Shown here piece by piece: positions 7,656 to 14,186 of a DNA stretch of 33,800 nucleotides. The position numbers were made by a program, and so were the translations under genes. Below the pieces are notes generated by a model. It made no database searches. It was not told the origin of the DNA and was given only the letters and a program-made list of their open reading frames with translations. Origin of the DNA: Candidatus Falkowbacteria bacterium UBA2355 (GTDB lineage Bacteria > Patescibacteriota > Patescibacteriia > Patescibacteriales > Patescibacteriaceae); assembly GCA_002344425.1 (NCBI GenBank), contig DDTV01000012.1:1-33800 (forward strand). Direction: 5' to 3'. Position 1 is the first letter of the stretch. Every line of letters starts with the position of its first letter.

Positions 7656-7688
7656 TAAAAAAAGGTCTGAATTTTTATTCAGACCTTT
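7654..7688 (-). terminator. Rho-independent terminator of the small lipoprotein gene
   Basis: A perfect 12-bp stem AAAGGTCTGAAT/ATTCAGACCTTT with a four-base loop, followed on the minus strand by TTTTTTTAT. It lies 20 bases past the stop of the lipoprotein gene. The greA -10 element overlaps its downstream edge. Confidence 0.88.
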
Positions 7689-7707
7689 AAATGATAATAA
7701 AGATACT

Positions 7708-8016
7708 TTAAATACCGGCGCCGTAATCTATCCCGGTTATTACAACGCGCCTTATAATTACCGCACCTTCATCATTATAAAACAACGTATCTTTTTCATA
7801 AAACAATTTATCATCCATCTCCCATTCTTCATCATTGTATTTAACAAGCGCTACCGTATCACCCCTGTTAATAATACTAGCGTTATCAATATCAAATGTT
7901 ATAAGCACTCCACTTGAGATATCTCTGCCGGCAGCGCTATCACTGCAGATATTAGAGCAAGATGAAAATATTACTACAAAAAATAAAACAATTAAATATA
8001 TTAAATTTTTAAACAT
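7708..8016 (-). CDS. Small lipoprotein of unknown function
   Basis: A 102-residue protein I do not recognise. The N-terminus is a clear lipoprotein signal: MFKN, a hydrophobic stretch LIYLIVLFFVVIF, then the lipobox FSSC with cysteine at residue 20. The mature part of about 82 residues is acidic and looks beta-rich (VLITFDIDNASIINRGDTVA and WEMDDKLFYEKDTLFYNDEG), possibly a small barrel. It has its own canonical promoter and its own terminator, so it is an independent single-gene unit. The coding sequence is visibly AT-richer than its neighbours, which may indicate a recent arrival or relaxed selection. Confidence 0.65.
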   Translation of the reverse strand: MFKNLIYLIVLFFVVIFSSCSNICSDSAAGRDISSGVLITFDIDNASIINRGDTVALVKYNDEEWEMDDKLFYEKDTLFYNDEGAVIIRRVVITGIDYGAGI

Positions 8017-8058
8017 TACTTGCTTTTTCCTTTCAGCTAATTATGGTTTGTTAAGCCA

Positions 8059-8087
8059 ACGATAACATATTAACAATACTTTGTCAA
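8059..8087 (-). promoter_or_regulatory. Sigma-70-type promoter for the small lipoprotein
   Basis: On the minus strand TTGACA (8087-8082), exactly 17 bases, then TATCGT (8064-8059, 4 of 6). It lies just after the tRNA-operon terminator and gives a leader of about 35 bases. Confidence 0.6.
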
Positions 8088-8093
8088 TAACAT

Positions 8094-8116
8094 AAAAACA
8101 GCCCTAAGGCTGTTTT
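8094..8116 (-). terminator. Terminator of the tRNA/rpmG transcript
   Basis: A 9-bp stem AAAACAGCC/GGCTGTTTT with a four-base loop, ending in TTTTT on the minus strand, 6 bases after the 3' end of tRNA-Trp. Confidence 0.75.
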
Positions 8117-8121
8117 AATGA

Positions 8122-8195
8122 TGGCACGGGATGAGGGAATCGAACCCCCGCTAGAGGTTTTGGAGACCCCTGTACTGCCACTATACTAATCCCGC
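8122..8195 (-). tRNA. tRNA-Trp (CCA anticodon)
   Basis: A 74-base cloverleaf. The acceptor is GCGGGAT/ATCCCGT with a G-U closing pair, the anticodon loop is CTCCAAA (anticodon CCA), and the T loop is GTTCGATTC. The discriminator is G and the 3' CCA is encoded. It is the last unit of the transcript, lying 3 bases after the T run of the hairpin that follows rpmG. Confidence 0.93.
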
Positions 8196-8218
8196 AAAAA
8201 AGAGCCGCGAAGCTCTTT
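8196..8218 (-). terminator. Hairpin with T run between rpmG and tRNA-Trp
   Basis: On the minus strand AAAGAGC/GCTCTTT (7 bp, six-base loop) is followed by T residues, then the tRNA-Trp 5' end. The stem overlaps the rpmG stop codon. It looks like a partial intrinsic terminator, or a processing hairpin separating mRNA from tRNA. Confidence 0.55.
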
Positions 8219-8369
8219 ATTTGGTCTCGCGATGGAGAGTGTGTTTGCCGGCTTTTTTCGAGAACATCTTAAGCTCAAGACGACCTTTCAAAGTCTTCTT
8301 GTTCTTATGCGTGCGGCGAATTTCGCCCGTCTCAGTGCACTGCATCTTTATCATATTATCTTGCGACAT
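8217..8369 (-). CDS. rpmG: Ribosomal protein L33 (zinc-free form)
   Basis: A 50-residue protein starting MSQDNMIKMQCTETGEIRRT and ending RETK with KHTLHRETK, the L33 signature. L33 sits near the E site of the 50S subunit. Only one cysteine remains (residue 11): the second CxxC knuckle is replaced by a FSKKAGKH segment, so this is the C-minus form that binds no zinc. The gene lies between tRNA-Tyr (23 bases upstream) and tRNA-Trp (21 bases downstream). L33 next to tRNA genes is a frequent arrangement. The ATG is preceded by ACACAGAT rather than a Shine-Dalgarno. Confidence 0.92.
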   Translation of the reverse strand: MSQDNMIKMQCTETGEIRRTHKNKKTLKGRLELKMFSKKAGKHTLHRETK

Positions 8370-8392
8370 ATCTGTGTTTATATTTAATTATG

Positions 8393-8476
8393 TGGGCCGG
8401 GAAGGATTCGAACCTTCGAAGGCGCAAGGCCAACAGATTTACAGTCTGTCCCGGTTGACCGCTTCGGTACCGACCC
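8393..8476 (-). tRNA. tRNA-Tyr (GTA anticodon)
   Basis: An 84-base class II tRNA. The acceptor is GGGTCGG/CCGGCCC with one T-G pair, the anticodon stem CAGA/TCTG carries loop CTGTAAA (anticodon GTA), there is a long variable arm, and the T loop is GTTCGAATC. The discriminator is A. The following bases are CAT, so the 3' CCA is not encoded and must be added. Confidence 0.93.
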
Positions 8477-8484
8477 ATATGGTG

Positions 8485-8557
8485 AGCCGTTGCGCGGATT
8501 TGAACCGCGGACCTACTCCTTACCATGGAGTTGCTCTACCAGCTGAGCTACAACGGC
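8485..8557 (-). tRNA. tRNA-Thr (GGT anticodon)
   Basis: A 73-base cloverleaf. The acceptor is GCCGTTG/CAACGGC, the D arm is AGCTCAGCTGGTAGAGC, the anticodon stem ACTCC/GGAGT carries loop ATGGTAA (anticodon GGT), and the T arm is CGCGG/CCGCG. The discriminator is T and CCA is not encoded. It lies 21 bases after the TPR gene and 8 bases before tRNA-Tyr. Confidence 0.93.
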
Positions 8558-8578
8558 GAGTGACAAAGCGAGAAATAA

Positions 8579-9397
8579 TTAGAGCTCGGCAATCCGGCTA
8601 CGGAATTGTTCGAGCTTCTGATTCTCAGGATTGGCTGTCTCGAGCTTGGAGAGAGCTTCAAGGGCCGTAATTTTGTCTTTTTTAATTATACTAACTTCTA
8701 TCAATCTGTCAAGATAACGGGGGCTGTTTTGCTCTATTTTCAATGCCCGCTTAAGGGCGGTAATGCTTTTGGCCAATTCACCATTTTCCTCATATACCAA
8801 AGACAGCAAATAATGGACCTGGGCCAGTTCAAGATCAATATTGCTGTTCTCGCCCGAGACCGTGTCGCCGGAATTACGGCGTCGCAACTGCAAGGCATGC
8901 TCAAGGGTCTGGCGAGCCTCGTCAAAACTTTGCTTGCGATAATAGACTTCGCCAAGATCTTTAAAGGCTGAAAAATTATGCGGTTCCAGTCCGATAATTT
9001 CTATATATTTTTTTTCAGCCGCCTCAAAGCGTTCGTTAGCGACCAAGTCTTCGGCTTCGGATAATAATATTTCGATTCGCTTGTCTATTTCCTGATTAAG
9101 CGCCGCTTCACGATTGGCCTGAGCTCTCTGCATAGAATTGAGCAAATCATAAAACCAATCAAAACCGTTGCGCAACAAGCGGGAGATCGGTTTGACTAGA
9201 CGGATAATCAGGAAGCTCCATTTGCTCAAACGTCGACGTAATCGGTCGGCGATAATTTGCTGTTTTAAAACACGGGCGCGTTCGCTCGCGACTTGATCAA
9301 CATCAATATTTGCCAAAAGCCCGAATTTGCGTCCGACTATTATGCCGGCCGCCACTAAAGAAACGATCACGACCGCTAAGCCGATAGTATATTCCAT
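8579..9397 (-). CDS. Membrane-anchored TPR-repeat protein
   Basis: A 272-residue protein. Residues 3-22 form one hydrophobic segment (YTIGLAVVIVSLVAAGIIVG), likely a membrane anchor. A basic region (about 40-75, RRRLSKW...KPISRLLR) and a coiled-coil stretch follow. From about residue 110 to the end there are tetratricopeptide repeats, for example AEDLVANERFEAAEKKYIEI, then FKDLGEVYYRKQSFDEARQT, then HYLLSLVYEENGELAKSITA. TPR domains bind partner proteins; the partner here is unknown. It begins 5 bases after the aldolase stop and is followed by the tRNA cluster, so it is probably the last large protein of the adk operon. Confidence 0.75.
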   Translation of the reverse strand: MEYTIGLAVVIVSLVAAGIIVGRKFGLLANIDVDQVASERARVLKQQIIADRLRRRLSKWSFLIIRLVKPISRLLRNGFDWFYDLLNSMQRAQANREAALNQEIDKRIEILLSEAEDLVANERFEAAEKKYIEIIGLEPHNFSAFKDLGEVYYRKQSFDEARQTLEHALQLRRRNSGDTVSGENSNIDLELAQVHYLLSLVYEENGELAKSITALKRALKIEQNSPRYLDRLIEVSIIKKDKITALEALSKLETANPENQKLEQFRSRIAEL

Positions 9398-9402
9398 ACT
9401 GA

Positions 9403-10314
9403 TTAATTTTTTACGAGGAAACGGCGAACCGCTTCGGGAGACTGCCCCTCATAAACGACTGCGGCTACCGCATTGGCAAGTGCAATCGCTTCTTTAAGAG
9501 GATGCTGATGAATATTGCGGCCCAGGGCGGCGCCAGCGGCGCCAAAACGATGGACCTGAAGATATATTGAGGCTAAAAGCTCGGAACTGTCAACGGCCGC
9601 TCCGCCGGCGAAAAGCACTCTGGTTTTCCCGGCAGAAGAAATCACTTCGGTTAAAGCTTCGGCCGAACCCGCGTTCGGTCGGTTAACTTTGATGAAATCA
9701 GCGCCCAAGGCGGTGCCTACATTAACTGCTCCCGCAATCAAATGCGGATCGTATTTATTGGTAACGGCTCGGCCGCGCGGATAAATCCATAAAATAGCGA
9801 CCAAACCGGCTTGATGCGCTTGCCAAACTATCTGCGCGGCTTCGCGCAACATAGCGGCCTCGAATTTGCTCCCCAAATAAACGGTATAACCGACGGCCGG
9901 AATTTGCAAAGCCGATTGTTTGGCAAAGGCAACAACTTCTCGGACATCGAACCAAGCGGCGCTATAAGGATCTTCCTCGCTTTCGGAAATTATATTGGTT
10001 TTAGAATTAAGTTTAACAATATAAGGCACCTTCGAATAAGTATTTCCGTAACGAGCAATCAAACCCAATTGAGTGGCAAAGCCGCCGATACGCGATGAAG
10101 CCGCGATGCGAAAAAGATGCTCCGGGTCGGCGTCATCAACGGGAATACCCGGACCGTAAAAATCATCATTAAGATGTTCAACGCGTTGATCGCCGGCAAA
10201 CAAAAACAACCGGCCGGTTCCTTTGGTCAAGAGACGTAAATTTTTCAGATATTGAGAGCGCTTATTAGCCGGTACATCAGCGGGCGCTTCAAATATGATA
10301 TTTTGTTTCATCAT
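9403..10314 (-). CDS. DhnA-type class I fructose-bisphosphate aldolase family protein
   Basis: A 303-residue TIM-barrel protein of the archaeal/DhnA-type class I aldolase family. Visible marks are the FAGDQRVEH strand 1 segment (residues 39-47), the WIYPRG motif (176-181), the Schiff-base lysine candidate K209 in GADFIKVNRP, and two phosphate-binding loops, AGGAAVDS and GAALGRN. The likely reaction is cleavage of fructose 1,6-bisphosphate to DHAP and glyceraldehyde 3-phosphate. tpiA, which interconverts those two products, lies 4 bases upstream, which supports a glycolytic job. Related family members make deoxy-heptulosonate precursors or act on Lsr sugars, so the substrate is inferred from context. 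The first two codons are both ATG; either could start. Confidence 0.8.
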   Translation of the reverse strand: MMKQNIIFEAPADVPANKRSQYLKNLRLLTKGTGRLFLFAGDQRVEHLNDDFYGPGIPVDDADPEHLFRIAASSRIGGFATQLGLIARYGNTYSKVPYIVKLNSKTNIISESEEDPYSAAWFDVREVVAFAKQSALQIPAVGYTVYLGSKFEAAMLREAAQIVWQAHQAGLVAILWIYPRGRAVTNKYDPHLIAGAVNVGTALGADFIKVNRPNAGSAEALTEVISSAGKTRVLFAGGAAVDSSELLASIYLQVHRFGAAGAALGRNIHQHPLKEAIALANAVAAVVYEGQSPEAVRRFLVKN

Positions 10315-10318
10315 AAAT

Positions 10319-11062
10319 TTAGTGTATCACACGCTCAGCCAGACGGTAAAACTCTCTAGCCTTCAGCGAAGCACCGCCGACCAAAAAACCGTCGATGCCC
10401 GATTCCATAATCGGAATCACGGTTGTTTCATCAATACTGCCGCCATACAGAACGGCGCAAGCCCGGTCCGAGCGGTCGCCGAAATAACGGCGCAATAAAA
10501 CCCTGATGACATCAGTAACATAAGCAATCTCTTCAGCTTCAGGCGTTACGCCGGAGCCAATCGCCCAAACCGGTTCATAGGCGACAATCAAAGACTGGCC
10601 GAGATTGAGAGATAAACCGTCAAGCGCTTCAGCCAACTGGCGCGACAAAACTTCTTCGCGCTCATCTCTTTCGTGATCTTCGGCCGACTCGCCGATACAT
10701 AGAATCGGAATCAAACGATTAGCTAGCGCCGCCTCGATTTTACGCCGTATCATCCAATCTTCTTCGGCCTGATATTCGCGTCGTTCGCTGTGGCCGATAA
10801 TCACATACTCGGCGCCGAGCTCCTTAATATCTTTAGGCGATACTTCGCCGGTAAAAGCACCGGCATTTTCCCAAAACATGTCCTGCGCCCCGACTGCCAA
10901 GTTGGATTTTTCCAAAGCCTTGCATACAAAAGGCAGGCTGGTAAAAGAAGGGCAAACCACGATTTCCGCGGAATTTTTTTTGAAAAGTTTGCGATATTCC
11001 TCGGCCAGCGCGATGCTGTCCTTGATTGAAAGATTCATTTTCCAGTTAGCAATCAAATACAT
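10319..11062 (-). CDS. tpiA: Triosephosphate isomerase
   Basis: A 247-residue TIM-barrel enzyme that interconverts DHAP and glyceraldehyde 3-phosphate. Catalytic residues are all visible: Lys8 in NWKMN, His91 in IIGHSERR, and Glu163 in AYEPVWAIG. The phosphate-binding loops YGGSI and LVGGASL are near the C-terminus. The reading frame extends 27 codons further upstream into the carboxypeptidase gene. I chose the ATG at 11060-11062 because it starts directly with the conserved MYLIANWKMN and lies one base after the upstream stop (TAATATG). The aldolase that feeds it is next in the operon. Confidence 0.96.
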   Translation of the reverse strand: MYLIANWKMNLSIKDSIALAEEYRKLFKKNSAEIVVCPSFTSLPFVCKALEKSNLAVGAQDMFWENAGAFTGEVSPKDIKELGAEYVIIGHSERREYQAEEDWMIRRKIEAALANRLIPILCIGESAEDHERDEREEVLSRQLAEALDGLSLNLGQSLIVAYEPVWAIGSGVTPEAEEIAYVTDVIRVLLRRYFGDRSDRACAVLYGGSIDETTVIPIMESGIDGFLVGGASLKAREFYRLAERVIH

Positions 11063-11063
11063 A

Positions 11064-11957
11064 TTACTTATTAATATTGTCCCATAAATAGGCCCGCAAC
11101 GTCCAGTCAAGAATATCAAGCGTTTCCGAGAACCGGGCGGCATCTTCGGGCGCCCCCAAAACGGCTGTTATAAACTCTCGCTGTCCGCTTTTGAACACTC
11201 CGGCAAAACAATAGCCAGCTTCATCGAGATGACCGGTTTTGCCGCCGACTAAAATGCTTTTAATCAGCCGCCGACCGATTAATTGATTGGTGGTTTTAAC
11301 CTCGCGTTCAACATTTGAAGAAACCGGAAAACGATAATTTCTTAAAGCCAAGGCTTCGGCAATTTCAGTTTTCTTAAAGGCGCTGTCCACTAACTTAGCT
11401 ACGGCTACGGCGCTCCCCTGGTTTGCCGGATTCAAGCCGGTCGGGTCTTTAAAAACCAAGCCGCCTAAACGCAAGGCCTTGGCTTTCTCATTCATCGCCG
11501 CTACGAAATCTTCTTCGCTCAATCCGGTCGATCGAACCAAGGCCGTAATAGCCGTATTATCAGAAGCGATTAAACCGGCCTTGAACAAGTCGGACAATTT
11601 GATTCGATCTGCGACAAAAATATTGGCTTTGGCGCCACCGCGCAAATCAACTTCGCTGATAACTATTGTTTTGTCCCAGCCCGGGTTATGATCCAAAAAA
11701 ACCAAGGCGGTCATTAATTTAGTCAAACTCGCAATCGGTCTTGCTTGATCACCATTGTAATCGAAAACGCGCGCCTTAGTTTCTGTATCAATAACAACTG
11801 CGCTCGCCGCCTCGAGCCTAAGTCTATCTTGCTGTAAAGATGCCGGAGGCAAGTTCCTTTTCGGAATTGAAAGAGTTGAATGAGGCGACGGCAAAAAAGA
11901 CAGCCCGAAAACTGCGAAATAAATAATCAAGATTATGATGCCTGCGAGGGCCGGCAT
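11064..11957 (-). CDS. D-alanyl-D-alanine carboxypeptidase (penicillin-binding, S11 family)
   Basis: A 297-residue serine peptidase of the DacA/DacF type, which removes the terminal D-alanine from peptidoglycan stems. An N-terminal hydrophobic segment (residues 3-22) acts as a signal or anchor. The three active-site motifs are intact: SxxK as S77-L-T-K80, SxN as S132-D-N134, and KTG at 240-242. The usual C-terminal beta-sandwich domain and amphipathic anchor of DacA are missing, so it is a minimal catalytic form tethered by its N-terminus. It starts 6 bases after scpB and is followed by tpiA one base after its stop. It implies a peptidoglycan wall. Confidence 0.88.
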   Translation of the reverse strand: MPALAGIIILIIYFAVFGLSFLPSPHSTLSIPKRNLPPASLQQDRLRLEAASAVVIDTETKARVFDYNGDQARPIASLTKLMTALVFLDHNPGWDKTIVISEVDLRGGAKANIFVADRIKLSDLFKAGLIASDNTAITALVRSTGLSEEDFVAAMNEKAKALRLGGLVFKDPTGLNPANQGSAVAVAKLVDSAFKKTEIAEALALRNYRFPVSSNVEREVKTTNQLIGRRLIKSILVGGKTGHLDEAGYCFAGVFKSGQREFITAVLGAPEDAARFSETLDILDWTLRAYLWDNINK

Positions 11958-11963
11958 ATTGAA

Positions 11964-12515
11964 TTAAACCGTTTCGGCTTCCGAGCCGGCTAAAATCCGG
12001 TCCAAGGTGTCGTCTTTAGAAAGTCTTTCGTAATCAGGCAATTGAGTTATATCGGCAATGCCGAGAAAGCGGATAAAATCCAAAGTCACGGTGTAATATG
12101 TTTCGCCTTTTTTCTTATCTTCCTTGGCTTCAATCAAGCCGTGCAATAACAAATTACGCAAAATCAAAGCGCAGTTTACGCCGCGGATACGATCCAAATC
12201 GGTTTTAGCGATTGGTCCGCGATAGGCGATAATTGTCAAAGCTTCAACCGAAGGACGAGTCAGCTCGCCCATGGTTTCATCCTTGATAAATTCCTTAATC
12301 AGCAATGCTTGATCAGGGGCGCTGACCATTTGGTAGCTGCTACCCTGCTTAACTAGAACGACGCCGCGGGCTTCGCTTTGGCATTCTTTGCTCAATTCGG
12401 CTAACGCGGCTTCAATTTTTTCAGCCGGAGCCTTGGTCAATTCGGCCAAATCCTTAACCTTCAAGGGTTTGGCGGCGACGAAGAGCAGTGATTCTAAAGA
12501 GGCTTTTAAGTTCAT
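11964..12515 (-). CDS. scpB: Segregation and condensation protein ScpB
   Basis: A 183-residue winged-helix protein that forms the condensin complex with SMC and ScpA. It opens with MNLKASLESLLFVAAKPLKV, the typical ScpB first winged helix. The second winged helix has RPSVEALTIIAYRGPIAKTD (about 91-110) and a RGVNCALILRNLLLHGLI segment. The start ATG overlaps the scpA stop (ATGA), so the two partners are translationally coupled. smc itself is not in the window. Confidence 0.93.
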   Translation of the reverse strand: MNLKASLESLLFVAAKPLKVKDLAELTKAPAEKIEAALAELSKECQSEARGVVLVKQGSSYQMVSAPDQALLIKEFIKDETMGELTRPSVEALTIIAYRGPIAKTDLDRIRGVNCALILRNLLLHGLIEAKEDKKKGETYYTVTLDFIRFLGIADITQLPDYERLSKDDTLDRILAGSEAETV

Positions 12516-13243
12516 AGCTGGTTTTGATTTTCCAATTCTAATTTGAATATTTCAATTTCAGAGAAAAGTCCGTCTTGATCGGCGTTAATCGTTCTCTGTT
12601 TCATCAATTCAAGCATGGCAAGAAAGCTGACTATGACTTCCACTTTGGAAGTCGCCTGACTGATAAGCTCGGAAAAACGCGAGCGAATTTTTGAGACGAC
12701 CGATTGCTGAATCAACTTTATTTTCTCTTCGATATTGATTGTCATCATAATCATCCCCTCTTCGAGCTTTTCGGTAATGACGGGCTTGATGTTCATAATC
12801 ACTTCTTGGAAGATAGCCGCCATCATCGCGCCGTTCAAATTTTTCGGAGGAGCAAAGATTCCCAAATTAGCGACCAAGGATTTGCGGTTAAAAACGCGTT
12901 GAAACATAAAATGCTTGCCGGCGACCATTTTCTCAATTTTTTTAGAAGCTTCCATGAATTCTTTGTACATCCTTAACTGATGTTCCAAATCTTCAATCGC
13001 CTGCTCCTCTTCGGGCAAGAGATATGGCAATAAAGCTTTGGCTTTGATTAGAAGCAGGCGCGAGGCGACAACTAAAAAATCGGCCATTTCATCAGGGTTT
13101 AAATCGGTCATGGACTTCAGGTGGGCGATATATTGATCTGCCACCTGAGCCAAACTCAATTGAGTAATATCAAGCTCGGCCTTATCAATCAATTTGACCA
13201 ATAAAGCGAGCGGCCCTTCGAATTGTTCAAGCTTTATGTTCAT
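12512..13243 (-). CDS. scpA: Segregation and condensation protein ScpA
   Basis: A 243-residue kleisin that bridges the SMC heads and binds ScpB. The N-terminal signature is LEQFEGPLALLVKLIDKAEL with DITQLSLAQVADQYI following, and the segment DFLVVASRLLLIKAKALLP is also typical. The C-terminal winged helix (about 180-235) includes EVIVSFLAMLELMKQ. The start is 6 bases after the stop of the DUF5671-like gene. A short AAGG lies 5 bases before the ATG, one of the few weak Shine-Dalgarno candidates on this strand. Confidence 0.93.
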   Translation of the reverse strand: MNIKLEQFEGPLALLVKLIDKAELDITQLSLAQVADQYIAHLKSMTDLNPDEMADFLVVASRLLLIKAKALLPYLLPEEEQAIEDLEHQLRMYKEFMEASKKIEKMVAGKHFMFQRVFNRKSLVANLGIFAPPKNLNGAMMAAIFQEVIMNIKPVITEKLEEGMIMMTINIEEKIKLIQQSVVSKIRSRFSELISQATSKVEVIVSFLAMLELMKQRTINADQDGLFSEIEIFKLELENQNQL

Positions 13244-13249
13244 GAAACC

Positions 13250-14182
13250 TTAACGAATCGGCTTTAAACCGCCCTGATCGGCATTATTGAAATCAAGCGC
13301 CTTTTGCTTCAAGCAACGATAACCGCTTTCATGCGGCCAGCGATCGGCGTAAGCGTAGGTTCTCTGATTTTCCGGGTTGCGGTTATCGGTCATGAATTCC
13401 GCGCAAAGTTCATAAGTCGAGGCATCAATTTTCTTGTACTCGTAACCTTTGCCCGAGTTTGGATCCTTAAAAGTCGCCAAGTTCAAATAAGGGCTTTCAG
13501 TCAAAGCTTCTTCAAGCGAATTGGGCAAGCGATCCGTTTTGGTGTAGAAGGTATTCACTGCGCTGTCCAATTGCGTGAAATGATCGAGAATAATCGAGTC
13601 GTGCTTGCGGGCGCGAGCCTCTTTAGGCGTTTCAACGAAGAAAAAACTGAAAACCAAGGCACCGACCGTAATAATCAAAGTCCCGATAAAAAAGGTTCTG
13701 ACAACAACATCCTTGTCCTTGATCTTATCCCGTCGGATATCGTAAAAATAATAGCTGAATATGATGCCTGAAATTATTATTGCCGTGGCCGCTTTTAACA
13801 TAAAGCGCAGAGCGAGTTCGCCGTCCAAATAATTGTTGATCGTTACGATTAACCAAACAACGGCCACCACCGAGGAAACGAATAAAATGAAATAAACAAG
13901 CCAACGGCGAATGGCCGCATCTTTATCAAGCTCGCCATTCTTCAAACTCTTGTTTAGATAGTAAGCCAGATAGAAATAAATCGGAATCGAAATAATCAAG
14001 AAAGAAATCGCGGTCGACAATTCCATCCACGAATTCGGATAGGTCGTCAAAACATCACTGACATATTTAGTTATGCCGTGAAAAAAGACTTGTCCCGTAC
14101 CGAGCGCGACAAAGAGAAGCGCGACCAGTGAGAACATGTACAGAAACGCATACTTGGCGTTATTGTGTTTGCTTAGCATCAT
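13250..14182 (-). CDS. Five-TM membrane protein with a pilin-like C-terminal domain (DUF5671-like)
   Basis: A 310-residue protein. Five hydrophobic segments lie at about residues 12-33, 55-77, 93-117, 127-147 and 161-183. The membrane part resembles the DUF5671 family, which I know mainly from CPR genomes. The remaining about 125 residues are soluble and look like the globular head of a type II secretion pseudopilin: LDSAVNTFYTKTDRLPNSL resembles the spacing of GspG-like proteins, followed by FKDPNSGKGYEYK and STYELCAEF. There are two cysteines (in ELCAEF and YRCLK) that could form a disulfide outside the membrane. It sits between aspS and scpA with gaps of 4 and 6 bases. Function is unknown; topology is inferred. 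Confidence 0.65.
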   Translation of the reverse strand: MMLSKHNNAKYAFLYMFSLVALLFVALGTGQVFFHGITKYVSDVLTTYPNSWMELSTAISFLIISIPIYFYLAYYLNKSLKNGELDKDAAIRRWLVYFILFVSSVVAVVWLIVTINNYLDGELALRFMLKAATAIIISGIIFSYYFYDIRRDKIKDKDVVVRTFFIGTLIITVGALVFSFFFVETPKEARARKHDSIILDHFTQLDSAVNTFYTKTDRLPNSLEEALTESPYLNLATFKDPNSGKGYEYKKIDASTYELCAEFMTDNRNPENQRTYAYADRWPHESGYRCLKQKALDFNNADQGGLKPIR

Positions 14183-14186
14183 AGTT

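Noticed and set aside
10319..11143. Longer triosephosphate isomerase starting at 11143
   Set aside because: The extra 27 codons overlap the carboxypeptidase gene and are not homologous to TIM; the ATG at 11062 gives the conserved start.
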